Counted from the stretch's first letter, positions 8,911-18,479 are shown. The stretch is 64,000 nt of DNA from Ignavibacteria bacterium (GCA_028714695.1 JAQTLX010000006.1:1-64000); one strand, 5' to 3'. Notes: generated by a model from the sequence alone, not told the origin. Made by a program: numbers and translations.

Positions 8911-10035
8911 ATGAGCAGGACTGATGTTTTTGTAATTGCGGGTGAAGCATCAGGCGATATGCATGCATCATTGCTAATCAACGAACTAAAACAAATCACA
9001 CCGGATGTAACAGCCGAAGGAATCGGCGGAGACAAACTTGCATCCGCGGGTGTCAGGCTGTTTTATAATTACTCGGAAATAAATTTCGCAGGGTTCGGTG
9101 AAATTATAAAAAATTACGCGCACATCAGAAAAAAACTAACGGAAGTAAAAAAACATATTCTAAAGACAAATCCAAAAATACTTTTACTGACGGATTTCCC
9201 GGGGTTTAACCTGAAACTTGCCGGGGAAATACGAAAAGATTTTAAGGGTAAAATTTTCTATTACATAACTCCGCAGATATGGGCATGGCACAAAAGCCGG
9301 ATTAAGAAGATTAAGAAATATATAGATGTCTGTCTTGTAATATTCCCTTTCGAAAAGGAAATATTCAGCAAAGCAGGGGTAAAGTCATATTATGTGGGTC
9401 ATCCGCTTGTAAAAATGATTGATTCATTTTTAGAAGGTAAAGCAAAGAAAACGGGCTCAAATAATGTTGTTACTTTAATGCCGGGAAGCCGATTGCAGGA
9501 GGTAAGAAGAATACTGCCGGTTATGGCTGAATCCGCGGATGAACTGATTGAGAAATACAACTGCAATGTGAATATAATCTGTTCGGGAAATATTGAAGAA
9601 AGCGTTTTTAGTGAATTGATAAAGAACGCAAAAATAAAAAGAATTGATTCGTCGGACAATCTGGAAACAATATATAATTCAAACTTTGTCATGACGAAGT
9701 TCGGCACTGCCACACTGGAATGCGGTCTGCTGGGCACTCCTTTTTGCGCCGTATACAAGGCAAGTTTTTTCAATTATCTGATAGGCAAGACAATGATTCA
9801 GATAGATTTTGTTGCTCTTGTAAATATAATTCTTAAAAAGGGCGCCGTGAAAGAATTCATACAAAAAGATTTCAACAAGACAAATATTATAAACGAGTAT
9901 TTGAAGGTTACTAATGATGAAGAATACATGAACGACATGATAATGGAATTCACAAATCTGAAAAAATATTTCGAAACTGCAAAGATTGACAAGCCGGCAG
10001 CGAACATAATAAGCGAAGAACTAACTGCATTATGA
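8911..10035 (+). CDS. lpxB: Lipid-A-disaccharide synthase
   Basis: LpxB joins UDP-diacylglucosamine and lipid X into the lipid A disaccharide at the inner membrane. The 374-residue protein has the family's N-terminal VIAGEASGDMHAS, the central ITPQIWAWHKSRI and YVGHPLVK, and the UDP-binding region MPGSRLQEVRR. The C-terminal part has KFGTATLECGLLGTPFCAVY. I chose ATG at 8911, right before SRTDVFVIAGEASGD. An upstream in-frame start at 8878 would overlap the previous gene and adds no conserved sequence. It overlaps lpxK by 4 bp, consistent with translational coupling. Confidence 0.96.
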   Translation: MSRTDVFVIAGEASGDMHASLLINELKQITPDVTAEGIGGDKLASAGVRLFYNYSEINFAGFGEIIKNYAHIRKKLTEVKKHILKTNPKILLLTDFPGFNLKLAGEIRKDFKGKIFYYITPQIWAWHKSRIKKIKKYIDVCLVIFPFEKEIFSKAGVKSYYVGHPLVKMIDSFLEGKAKKTGSNNVVTLMPGSRLQEVRRILPVMAESADELIEKYNCNVNIICSGNIEESVFSELIKNAKIKRIDSSDNLETIYNSNFVMTKFGTATLECGLLGTPFCAVYKASFFNYLIGKTMIQIDFVALVNIILKKGAVKEFIQKDFNKTNIINEYLKVTNDEEYMNDMIMEFTNLKKYFETAKIDKPAANIISEELTAL

Positions 10036-11039
10036 CAGGATTTCTCAGATTAATATTATTTCCTTTTTCAATTCTGTACGGCATTTTTATAATTCTAAGG
10101 AATCTTTGTTTTAAGTTTAATATTCTCAAGATATACAAATCATCAATTCCGGTAATATCGGTAGGAAACATAACAACGGGCGGCACGGGCAAATCCCCTT
10201 TTGTAATGTACCTGGCGGAATTATTATTAAACAACGGTAAATCCGTAGGCATTATATCAAGAGGATACAAAAGGAATTCGGAAGGACTTATCATCGGATT
10301 TGACGGAATAAATCCGCCGCAGGAGCCTGAAAAAACGGGCGATGAACTGAGCATGATGATTGAGCGTTTCAAATCGCAGGGAAAGCGATTTTACGCAATT
10401 GCGGACTCGGACAGGGTCAGGGCAGTGAAATACATGGAAAGCAATTTCACCCCTGATATTATTATACTCGACGATGCATATCAGCACAGGTATATACACA
10501 GGGATTTAGACATTGTAATTGAAAATTCCGTTGAATCATTATCGGATAAAGTTTTAATCCCCGCAGGAAATTTGAGGGAGATGAAATCATCGCTGAGAAG
10601 AAGCAGTCTCATAGTAAAGAATTATAAATTTAATAGATTTAGCGAGTCTGACAGAAAAAGCACGGCGATACGATATGAAAGCGATGGATTTTATGATAAT
10701 TTTCGGAACAAACTACCTGAAGGCAGACACGATAAAATAACTGCTATTTCGGGTATAGCGGACAATAAAAGTTTTTATGAGGCTCTGTTAAAATACGGTT
10801 TCGAAGTAAGTCGTCATTTTACTTTTCCTGACCATCACAGATACAGCGATGATGATATGGAGTTAATATTGAAAAATTCCGAAAATAATAATATTTTTCT
10901 GACAACGGAAAAAGATTTCACAAAGATTAAAAATTTTGGTAATTTAATTGATAAACATCATTTGTATTATTTACGAATAAATGTTATTTGCAGCAATGAA
11001 CGAATTTTTGAAATACTGCAGGAGAATAATTTAGTATGA
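10032..11039 (+). CDS. lpxK: Tetraacyldisaccharide 4'-kinase
   Basis: LpxK phosphorylates the 4' position of the lipid A disaccharide, the step after LpxB, at the inner membrane. The 335-residue protein has an N-terminal hydrophobic segment (residues 5-25), then the P-loop GGTGKSP (residues 50-56) in SVGNITTGGTGKSPF. DDAYQHR follows, and later FPDHHRYSDDD and TTEKDFTKI, all typical of the family. It overlaps lpxB upstream and the amidotransferase-like gene downstream by 4 bp each. Confidence 0.96.
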   Translation: MTGFLRLILFPFSILYGIFIILRNLCFKFNILKIYKSSIPVISVGNITTGGTGKSPFVMYLAELLLNNGKSVGIISRGYKRNSEGLIIGFDGINPPQEPEKTGDELSMMIERFKSQGKRFYAIADSDRVRAVKYMESNFTPDIIILDDAYQHRYIHRDLDIVIENSVESLSDKVLIPAGNLREMKSSLRRSSLIVKNYKFNRFSESDRKSTAIRYESDGFYDNFRNKLPEGRHDKITAISGIADNKSFYEALLKYGFEVSRHFTFPDHHRYSDDDMELILKNSENNNIFLTTEKDFTKIKNFGNLIDKHHLYYLRINVICSNERIFEILQENNLV

Positions 11040-11704
11040 TTGGTCTGACCCTCAGCGAAACTGGTTTTGAATATTATATCAAGTGGCTGAAATACCACGG
11101 TACGAATTACACAATTCTCGACTACAAGAGTGATTCAGTATTTGATGATATTATAAAGTGTACGGGTTTTATACTCACCGGAGGTGTGGACATATATCCG
11201 GAATTATACAATGACTGGGAGACTAAGGAAGATGCAGGAAAATTCAATCCGGAAAGGGATGGTTTTGAACTTAAGTTGATGGACCATGCTTACAACACAG
11301 GTAAACCTGTATACGGAATTTGTAGAGGATGTCAATTAGTAAATGTATATTTCAAAGGTTCGCTTATTTATGATTTGCAGTCAATACGGAATGTAAATCA
11401 CACTAAAATAGACAAAGACACATTACGCATTCATCCGGTAAGGCTGGTAAAAAACTCTCAGATTTATGAAATAATCAGGCGTGAGAAGGGGTTCGTCACC
11501 AGTTCGCATCATCAGGCAATTGACAGACCCGGGGAAGGAATAATAGTAACATCAAAGTCACCTGACGGAGTTATTGAAAGCATCGAGCATGAAGATTCTT
11601 CAAAATTTATCATCGGAGTGCAATGGCATCCTGAACGGTTCAGTGATTCCGAGAATTTGTTTTCCAAAAATATACTTTCAAGGTTAATGTATCTGACAAA
11701 ATGA
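11036..11704 (+). CDS. Class I glutamine amidotransferase-like hydrolase (peptidase C26)
   Basis: The 222-residue protein has the peptidase C26 fold of gamma-glutamyl-GABA hydrolase (PuuD). GGVDIYPELYND is the usual family loop, YGICRGCQLVN holds the nucleophile C96, SSHHQAID follows, and GVQWHPE holds the catalytic His and Glu. It is shorter than E. coli PuuD (about 254 residues). The substrate is probably a gamma-glutamyl amide or peptide, but its position between lpxK and an EnvC-like gene gives no polyamine context. A cell-wall or glutathione-related gamma-glutamyl substrate is equally possible. It overlaps both neighbours by 4 bp. Confidence 0.85.
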   Translation: MIGLTLSETGFEYYIKWLKYHGTNYTILDYKSDSVFDDIIKCTGFILTGGVDIYPELYNDWETKEDAGKFNPERDGFELKLMDHAYNTGKPVYGICRGCQLVNVYFKGSLIYDLQSIRNVNHTKIDKDTLRIHPVRLVKNSQIYEIIRREKGFVTSSHHQAIDRPGEGIIVTSKSPDGVIESIEHEDSSKFIIGVQWHPERFSDSENLFSKNILSRLMYLTK

Positions 11705-12864
11705 GAAAACCGATTTTAATAATATTATTCAATTTATTAATTTATGCAAACCTGTTAGCCGATTACAACTGGCTTGAGGATAAGCAAAAGCAAATATATA
11801 ATTATAAAAAAGATATTGAGGAATACGAAAACAGGATTCAGGAAAATACGAAACTGATAGCGGATCTGGGTTACAGAATCAAAGACATAAACGAGAAAAT
11901 CAAAGTACTGTCGCAGTTAATCAGCAATGCCAACACAGGGAATCCAAAGGGCGACCTGATTAAGCAGGAGGCGGATTTCATATACAGGAAAGAAAGAATT
12001 GAAAGACTAAAGGAGGAATTTAAGAAACGTATTATATGGCTTTACAAACACGGTTCGGATTATCAGACACAACTGCTATTCACATCGGAATCTCCTGGAA
12101 TTTTATATGCGCGTCTTGAATATCTAAATTCTCTTACACAGTCAAGAAAGACGGATTTTGACAGGATAAAATATGAAGAAATGACATACACGGAAAAGAA
12201 ATTAATAACTACGCTGAATAAAGACGAGATGAAAAAATATTTCGCACAAAAGCGGGAAGACAAGGAACTGCTGATTAAAGAGAAAATAACACTTGAAGAT
12301 TCCCTGAGTACGGCTAAAACCGATAACGATTCTTATACAAGGCAGATAGAAAAAGTAAAATCGAAGATTACAGACATGGAATATATGATTAATCAGAATC
12401 CAAAAACATTTATTTACAGGATAAACAATATACCGAATTACGGGGCAAGAGAGTTCGAGCAATTAAAAGGTCAGTTAATTTTGCCTGTAAACAGCATTGA
12501 CATAATAAAAGATTTCGGAAGAACCATCAGTCCTTTAACGGGAACGATAAATCAGAACTTCGGAATAGACGTTTCGATTGCAGAAAATTCGGAAGTTATA
12601 TCGGTTGCGGATGGAGTGATAGAGAATGTAATTGACATGCCTTTGTTTCAGAATGTTATAATCATACGTCACGGAAGTGATTACAGAACATTATATGGAA
12701 TTCTGAAAAAGACGACCGTGAAAAAGGGTGATATTGTAAGGACAGGTACAATATTAGGATACACTGGCTCAACGGCAGAAAATCAATCATTTCATTTTGA
12801 AATATGGAAAGGTAATTCACCGCTCGATCCCAAATTCTGGGTCAGGAGAGGATTTTCAATCTGA
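11701..12864 (+). CDS. EnvC-like murein hydrolase activator with degenerate LytM domain
   Basis: A 387-residue exported protein: signal peptide (residues 1-20), long coiled-coil region (about 25-240) and a C-terminal LytM/M23 domain (about 285-385). Active M23 peptidases need a zinc site made from an HxxxxxxD-type motif and HxH. Here the first His is absent (NQNFGIDVS), and the HxH position reads SFHFEIW, so the first His of that pair is also lost. This is how EnvC and NlpD look: they do not cut peptidoglycan but activate amidases during cell separation. EnvC normally works with the FtsEX complex; an ftsX gene lies at 52.5 kb, not adjacent. It sits inside the lpx-rib operon with 4-bp and 1-bp overlaps. 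Confidence 0.85.
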   Translation: MRKPILIILFNLLIYANLLADYNWLEDKQKQIYNYKKDIEEYENRIQENTKLIADLGYRIKDINEKIKVLSQLISNANTGNPKGDLIKQEADFIYRKERIERLKEEFKKRIIWLYKHGSDYQTQLLFTSESPGILYARLEYLNSLTQSRKTDFDRIKYEEMTYTEKKLITTLNKDEMKKYFAQKREDKELLIKEKITLEDSLSTAKTDNDSYTRQIEKVKSKITDMEYMINQNPKTFIYRINNIPNYGAREFEQLKGQLILPVNSIDIIKDFGRTISPLTGTINQNFGIDVSIAENSEVISVADGVIENVIDMPLFQNVIIIRHGSDYRTLYGILKKTTVKKGDIVRTGTILGYTGSTAENQSFHFEIWKGNSPLDPKFWVRRGFSI

Positions 12865-13526
12865 TGCTGCAGTTATCCCGAAATAATAAATTACCCGCAC
12901 TAAGCATAATACTTCCATTTTACAACCGGAAAAAACTAATAAACAGAGCGATAGATTCCGTGCTTAATCAATCCATTACGGATTTTGAACTTATTCTTGC
13001 AGATGACGGAAGCACGGACAAAGCATACGGCAAGATATCGAAATATTTACTATACGATTACAGAATAAAATACATAAGACATTCAAACAGAGAAACGCCG
13101 TTAACTCTGAATACCGGGTTACTGCTGGCGCAGGGCAAATATGTGACATTTCTTGATTCGGATGACGAATACGGAAAGAATCATCTCGAACTCAGGATGG
13201 ATTATTTCAGGAAAAACAAAAATACGGATATTATTTATAGTAATACAACAATAATTGGAAAAGAAGAAGATATGTGGGTTCCGGATGCAAGAGACAGAAA
13301 GAAACTGATTCATTTAAATGATTGCATTATCGGGGCAACATTATTCGGAAAGACAGATGTGTTCATTAAAATGAACGGGTTTAGGAATATATATTCATAC
13401 GATTTCGATTTTGTAAACAGGGTAAAGAGAAAATATACTGTGAGGAAATTCGAATCCCCTACTTACATTTATCACAGGGAATCAAAAGACAGTATTCTTA
13501 CGAAACTTAAAAAAGGGACAAAATGA
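12864..13526 (+). CDS. Family 2 glycosyltransferase
   Basis: The 220-residue protein is a short GT-A fold enzyme of family GT2. It opens with LSIILPFYNRKKLINRAIDS and has the nucleotide-sugar element ADDGSTD. The metal-binding DxD-type motif is FLDSDDEYG. There are no membrane helices. Such enzymes transfer a sugar to lipid-linked or LPS precursors; the neighbouring lpx genes suggest an envelope glycan, but donor and acceptor are unknown. Its ATG overlaps the previous stop (TGATG), and its own end overlaps ribD by 4 bp. Confidence 0.88.
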   Translation: MLQLSRNNKLPALSIILPFYNRKKLINRAIDSVLNQSITDFELILADDGSTDKAYGKISKYLLYDYRIKYIRHSNRETPLTLNTGLLLAQGKYVTFLDSDDEYGKNHLELRMDYFRKNKNTDIIYSNTTIIGKEEDMWVPDARDRKKLIHLNDCIIGATLFGKTDVFIKMNGFRNIYSYDFDFVNRVKRKYTVRKFESPTYIYHRESKDSILTKLKKGTK

Positions 13527-14602
13527 ATTTCGAAGAAAAGATGATGTCCGAGTGTTTGAAACTTGCGCGGAAAGGAAAAGTGCTTCCAAATCCGATGGTA
13601 GGATGCATAATTCTAAAAAATTCCGTAATTATCGGGAAAGGATATCACAAGAAATTCGGTGGTCCGCACGCGGAAGTAAATGCAATAAACGAAGCAAAGA
13701 AGAACGGGTATAACTTAAGGGGCGCGAGATTATTTGTAACGCTAGAGCCATGTTCTCATTACGGTAAAACACCTCCCTGCACAGAATTAATCATTAAGGA
13801 AGGAATAAAAGAAGTTATAATCGGAATGAAGGATCCGCATCCACTTGTAAACGGAAAAGGAATTAGTAGACTAACATCACAAGGAATTAAAGTGACGACC
13901 GGTGTTCTTGAAAAAGAATGCAAAGAACTGAACAAAGTTTTTGTAACAAACGTTGTTTCGAATCGTCCATATATTATTTTAAAGACTGCGCAGAGCATTG
14001 ACGGGAAGATTGCACTTAACAACTTTACATCGAAATGGATAACCAATATAAAATCAAGAAAGTTAACACATAATCTAAGAAAAATAAGTTCAGGTATTTT
14101 AATCGGCAGAACGACGGCAGAAGCAGACAATCCGGAATTAACTGTAAGGCTGGTCAAGTCCGGTAAGAATCCTGCAAGGATAGTGATTGACAAGGACCTG
14201 AAGTTAAAGAAAACTCTGAAAATGTTCACAGACGGCGAAGCGAGAACGATTGTAATTCATTCCAGCAGGCATAAGGAGACTGAGAACACGGACTTTGTAG
14301 AATTTATCGGAGTCAGAGAGAAAAAGGGAGTATTAGATCTTCAAGAAATGCTGAGTTCACTTCTAAGGAAAGGGATATACAGTTTAATTGTTGAAGGAGG
14401 AAGTTACACGCTGTCACAATTTTTAGGCACAAATCTTTTTGACGAAATGTACGTAATGATTGCGCCTAAACTGTTCGGGAGCGGCATATCACCATTTTCG
14501 GATTATAAAATAGATAGAATTGCGGATGCAAAAGAATTAATTTTGAATAAAGTATTTCATTTAGACAGCGATATAATAATAAACTACAAAAACAAATTAT
14601 AG
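13523..14602 (+). CDS. ribD: Bifunctional riboflavin biosynthesis deaminase/reductase
   Basis: RibD deaminates and then reduces the pyrimidine intermediate of riboflavin synthesis. The 359-residue protein has an N-terminal zinc deaminase domain with H49 and E51 in GPHAEV and C77 and C86 in PCSHYGKTPPC. The C-terminal NADPH-dependent reductase domain begins near residue 150 (RPYIILKTAQSIDGKIA) and has the glycine-rich LIVEGGSYTLSQF. The length is normal. It overlaps the GT2 gene by 4 bp and is followed directly by ribE, so both are translated from the lpx operon. No FMN riboswitch is seen upstream. Confidence 0.97.
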   Translation: MNFEEKMMSECLKLARKGKVLPNPMVGCIILKNSVIIGKGYHKKFGGPHAEVNAINEAKKNGYNLRGARLFVTLEPCSHYGKTPPCTELIIKEGIKEVIIGMKDPHPLVNGKGISRLTSQGIKVTTGVLEKECKELNKVFVTNVVSNRPYIILKTAQSIDGKIALNNFTSKWITNIKSRKLTHNLRKISSGILIGRTTAEADNPELTVRLVKSGKNPARIVIDKDLKLKKTLKMFTDGEARTIVIHSSRHKETENTDFVEFIGVREKKGVLDLQEMLSSLLRKGIYSLIVEGGSYTLSQFLGTNLFDEMYVMIAPKLFGSGISPFSDYKIDRIADAKELILNKVFHLDSDIIINYKNKL

Positions 14603-15214
14603 ATGTTCACAGGAATAGTAACAAGCACAGGGAAAGTAATTAAAATAACTCCGCGCGGAGACAGCATAGTATTTTCAGTAAGCCCGGAAGTTAAGAATTT
14701 TTTAAAAGACAGGCGCAAAGGCGACAGCATGGCGATAAACGGCGCCTGCATGACAATCACAGCGATAAAAAACGGAGTATTTGAATTCACGACAGTGAAT
14801 GAATCTTTGAGTAAGACAAATCTTGGAGACCTTATAAGAGGAAGTTACGTAAATCTGGAGAAGCCGATGAAACTGAATGACAGTTTGGACGGGCATATTG
14901 TTCAGGGTCATGTAGATACGACGGGAAAAGTATATAGCGTAAAGAAGTTAAAAGACAGTTGGGAATTTTACTTTGAATTTCCGATAAAATATAAAAAGAA
15001 TCTTATATACGTCGGTTCAATCACAATAAACGGAATAAGTTTGACAGTAGCGGGTATAAAGGATACGAAGAAATCGGTAGTAATTAAGACGGCCATTATT
15101 CCGCACACATACAGTGCGACGAATTTTCAGCATCTTAAAAAAGACGACAGGGTTAATCTGGAATTTGACATGCTGGGTAAATATGTGATGAGAATATTAG
15201 GAAAGATCAAGTAA
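14603..15214 (+). CDS. ribE: Riboflavin synthase alpha subunit
   Basis: RibE dismutates two 6,7-dimethyl-8-ribityllumazine molecules to riboflavin. The 203-residue protein starts MFTGIV, the invariant family start, and has two lumazine-binding repeats. The first has GDSMAINGACMTIT and GHIVQGHVDTTG; the second has VGSITINGISLTVAG. It begins at the base after the ribD stop. Its last 18 bp overlap the 3' end of the converging GT9 gene. Confidence 0.96.
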   Translation: MFTGIVTSTGKVIKITPRGDSIVFSVSPEVKNFLKDRRKGDSMAINGACMTITAIKNGVFEFTTVNESLSKTNLGDLIRGSYVNLEKPMKLNDSLDGHIVQGHVDTTGKVYSVKKLKDSWEFYFEFPIKYKKNLIYVGSITINGISLTVAGIKDTKKSVVIKTAIIPHTYSATNFQHLKKDDRVNLEFDMLGKYVMRILGKIK

Positions 15215-16225
15215 AGATTCTTTTATCTTTTCGTATATTAATTCTTCTTTAATACCATTCATGCAGTCGAACGTTTTGATCTGGCAATATTGTTTACCAT
15301 GGTTCGTGCATGGGCGGCATTTTAGTCCGTTAACTTCTAGTAATACATCTTTTTTACCGAAAGGATAGAATCCGAAATCACTAACAGTAGAACCGAACAA
15401 TGCAATAACCTTAGTGCCGACGGCATCAGCCAGATGAAGGGGTGCGGAATCGTTTGTGATAAGGAGGCAGCTTCTTCGGATAAGTTCAGCGGACTGCAGG
15501 AAAGATAGTTTCCCTGCAAAGTTATAGACTTCATTATTCGTAGTCGATTTGATAATAGATTCACAGAGTTTTCTGTCATCTTCCCCGCCTATCAACGCAA
15601 CTTTAAATTTTTCCTTATCACAGATATTAAGCAGATTGACAAATTTTATTTTAGGATACCGTTTTGTGAACCAAACGGAGCCGGGGGCCAAGGTAATGAG
15701 TTCCGTTTTAGATTTTACGTTCAGACCTTTAACAATATTATCGACTGTTTCCACGTCTTCGAGCGAAGGGAATAATTCCGGTTTAACGATTCGATTATTT
15801 GTGATGCCAAGCGGCTTAAGCAGATCCAGTACTCTTAATATTTCATGTTTCTTTTCATAGACGACTCTGTCAGAATACAGGAATGACATCGCTGATTTAT
15901 CATAAGAAACAGTTCTCCCCGCTCCTGAAAGTCTAGAAATCAAAGTTGTCCTGAGGAATCTTTGCACAGCGAATACAACATCGTATTTTTTCAACCTGAG
16001 TTCTTGTACAATACCGAAGAAGCCCTCAATATGTCTTTCTTTTGAGTGTTTATCGTAAAGAATAACTTCGCTTATATAAGGATTGCCTTTCAAAATGGGG
16101 GCTGTTTTCGGTATACATAGAAATTCAATTTCGGAATCCGGAAATTCGTTTTTCAATACACTTGCAAGAGGCAAGGAAAGAATAACATCGCCGATGAATG
16201 CCGTTTGGATAATCAGAAATTTCAT
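15197..16225 (-). CDS. Family 9 glycosyltransferase (heptosyltransferase-like)
   Basis: The 342-residue protein is an ADP-heptose:LPS heptosyltransferase-type GT9 enzyme with a GT-B fold. It starts MKFLIIQTAFIGDVILSLPL, has VTLAPGS-like and AGKLSFLQSAELI elements, and carries the nucleotide-binding LITNDSAPLHLADAVG followed by VIALFGST. GT9 enzymes add heptose or related sugars to the LPS inner core on the cytoplasmic face. It is the last gene of a minus-strand unit: its ATG overlaps the upstream acyltransferase stop by 4 bp, and its end overlaps ribE by 18 bp. Confidence 0.93.
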   Translation of the reverse strand: MKFLIIQTAFIGDVILSLPLASVLKNEFPDSEIEFLCIPKTAPILKGNPYISEVILYDKHSKERHIEGFFGIVQELRLKKYDVVFAVQRFLRTTLISRLSGAGRTVSYDKSAMSFLYSDRVVYEKKHEILRVLDLLKPLGITNNRIVKPELFPSLEDVETVDNIVKGLNVKSKTELITLAPGSVWFTKRYPKIKFVNLLNICDKEKFKVALIGGEDDRKLCESIIKSTTNNEVYNFAGKLSFLQSAELIRRSCLLITNDSAPLHLADAVGTKVIALFGSTVSDFGFYPFGKKDVLLEVNGLKCRPCTNHGKQYCQIKTFDCMNGIKEELIYEKIKESLLDLS

Positions 16226-17105
16226 TCTTTCACATGTTTAAATCTTCTATGCAGCCAAAGCCACTGGTCAGGGTTTTCTCGTATCGCGTGTTCCAGTTTT
16301 TGATTTATGCGTTCGGTAAGAGTCTGGACGTTTTCATCAGTAGCACCTCCTTTTAAGTCGGAATAATCTATTTTATCGACTTTAACGATGTACTTATAGG
16401 TCTTCGAACGAGCGGCATAAGCGAACACTATTTCAGTATCATTTTTCAATGCAATTTTAGCAGGTCCTGCAAAAGTAGAAACCTTTTTACCGAAAAAATC
16501 CGCATAGACGGAATAGTCCGGATTTGCGGACTGATCCATGAGGAAGCATACAATTTCATTGTGTTTAATTAGAGTGTAAATATTTCTCAGAGAAGTTCCA
16601 ATTTCAATCATTTCATTGCCGCATCTTTCGCGATACATATTAATCTTTTTATTGACGCCTTTATTACTCTGCGGTTTCACGACAATATTTAATTTGCTTC
16701 TGAAAACTTTTGCATAAGCGTATGCTGTCATTTCCCAGTTTGATATGTGTCCGCTAAGGAAAAATACGCCTTTGCCTTTTTTGAGTGCATGAAATATCAA
16801 GCCGTAGTTTTCGAAAGACACAAAGGATTCAATTATTTCTTTTTTGAGTTTAGGGAAGAAGAATATTTCGAAGAGATTGATTCCCAGGTTTACATACATG
16901 CCTTTAATGACATCATACTTCCACTTATCATCTTTTTTAGGATAGCAAAGAGTCAGGTTGTCATAAGCGATTTTCTTGCGGATGGGTAGTAGATAAAAAA
17001 AAACAACCCGAAAAGTTTTCCGAATTTCTGAATAATCTTAATCGGAAACAGCCGAATAACAAATCCAAGTGATATGAGGAAAATATATATAAAGAAATCT
17101 TTCAT
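16222..17105 (-). CDS. LpxL/HtrB-like lipid A acyltransferase, frameshifted at a T9 tract
   Basis: This membrane acyltransferase would add a secondary acyl chain to lipid A. The HX4E catalytic motif is HISNWE, and DQSANPDYSVYADFFG and the final PDQWLWLHRRFK match the family. Read from the ATG at 17105, the frame gives a family-like N-terminus (MKDFFIYIFLISLG to KLFGLFFF, 37 residues) but stops at 16953. The other frame continues smoothly as YLLPIRKKIAYDNLTL into the main body. The two join exactly at a run of nine T on the coding strand (A9 at 16995-17003); a tenth T would restore a 294-residue protein. It could be a sequencing error, a phase-variable tract, or slippage. Without it only a 225-residue form from ATG 16899 is possible. 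The gene lies 6 bp after miaB. Confidence 0.85.
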
Positions 17106-17111
17106 TTTATT

Positions 17112-18479
17112 TTATTCTGCAAACAGAGTTGCGGAATTTGATTTAATAATTTTTACTTTAATTTTATCGCCTATCATATATTTCTTACGCGGAACAATTA
17201 CAGATTTATTACAATCGGTTCTACCCATAAAGAAATCTCCGGATTTCTTACTCAAACTTTCGATAAGAATTTCATTAGTTTTCCCTACTAATTTTTTATT
17301 CATTTTCAGAGATAATTTTCTCTGGAGTTGAATAATTTCATCAAGTCTTCTCATTTTCACATCCTGCGGGACATCATCAATCATTTTATACGATTTTGTA
17401 TTTTCGCGGGGAGAATAAGCAAATGTGTAAGCATAATCATATTCGGCTTTTTCCATAAGTTCAAGAGTCATTTTATGATCATCCTCGGTTTCTCCGGGAA
17501 ATCCGGTAATAATATCCGTTGAAAGTCCCACTCCCGGCATTATTGATTTAGCATAATACAAAACTTCGAGATAATGTTCTATGGAATATAATCTGTTCAT
17601 TAATTTGAGGACACGTTCAGAGCCCGACTGTACGGGTAAATGAATATAATTGCATATATTTTCATATTCCGCCATAGTATCAAGTAGTTTACGGGAACAG
17701 TCATAAGGATGTGAAGTGGCGTATCTTATACGCATATCAGGGACAGCAAGCGCTACTTTTTTCAGCAAATCCGCAAAGTCCTGACCATCATCATTGAAAG
17801 AATTAACATTCTGTCCGAGAAGTGTTATTTCTTTAATTCCGTTGTCAAATAACTTTTTCGATTCAGAAACGATACTGGAGACTTTTCTGCTTCGTTCTCG
17901 ACCTCGAGTGAATGGAACAACACAAAAGGTACAGAACTTATCGCATCCTCTCATAACGGAAATCCAAGCACTGATACCTTCTTTTCGAACGGGAGTTATA
18001 TCGTCATAAGTTTCTTCTTTTGATAATTTTACGGCAATTCCTTTTTCGCCTGTTTCAAATAAATTTTCGATAAGGTGCGGCAATTTTCTATATTCATCCG
18101 GACCGACAATTATATCGACTATCTTTTCTTTTTCTATTAAATCCTTTTTAAGCCTTTCTGCCATGCATCCGAGAATTCCTATAACCTTTGCGGGATTTTT
18201 TCTTTTAAGTCCTTTAAGATGTTTGAGACGATTGAATATTTTAGTTTCAGCATTTTCCCTGACGCTGCATGTATTCAGGAAAATAATATCGGAATCATTC
18301 ACAGATGATGTTTCATTATAGCCGAAATCGCTGAGAACGCTGAGGACGATTTCCGTATCGGAGAGATTCATCTGGCATCCGTAAGTTTCGATATAAACTT
18401 TCTTATTATTCGAAGAACGGTTGAAATTATTCTTTTCAACCGTTTTAGGATTATTTAATATTAGACCTTCAAAGACCAT
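17112..18479 (-). CDS. miaB: tRNA-2-methylthio-N6-dimethylallyladenosine synthase
   Basis: MiaB is a radical-SAM enzyme that adds a methylthio group to i6A37 of tRNAs. The 455-residue protein has an N-terminal MTTase domain with cluster cysteines C35 (ETYGCQMN), C71 (NTCSVREN) and C105 (LGCMAERL). The radical-SAM motif CDKFCTFC follows at C179, C183 and C186, and a C-terminal TRAM domain ends the protein. I use ATG at 18479, which overlaps the dxs stop by one base (TGATG); a TTG codon directly upstream would add one residue. It sits between dxs, whose pathway makes the prenyl group of i6A, and the acyltransferase gene. Confidence 0.96.
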   Translation of the reverse strand: MVFEGLILNNPKTVEKNNFNRSSNNKKVYIETYGCQMNLSDTEIVLSVLSDFGYNETSSVNDSDIIFLNTCSVRENAETKIFNRLKHLKGLKRKNPAKVIGILGCMAERLKKDLIEKEKIVDIIVGPDEYRKLPHLIENLFETGEKGIAVKLSKEETYDDITPVRKEGISAWISVMRGCDKFCTFCVVPFTRGRERSRKVSSIVSESKKLFDNGIKEITLLGQNVNSFNDDGQDFADLLKKVALAVPDMRIRYATSHPYDCSRKLLDTMAEYENICNYIHLPVQSGSERVLKLMNRLYSIEHYLEVLYYAKSIMPGVGLSTDIITGFPGETEDDHKMTLELMEKAEYDYAYTFAYSPRENTKSYKMIDDVPQDVKMRRLDEIIQLQRKLSLKMNKKLVGKTNEILIESLSKKSGDFFMGRTDCNKSVIVPRKKYMIGDKIKVKIIKSNSATLFAE

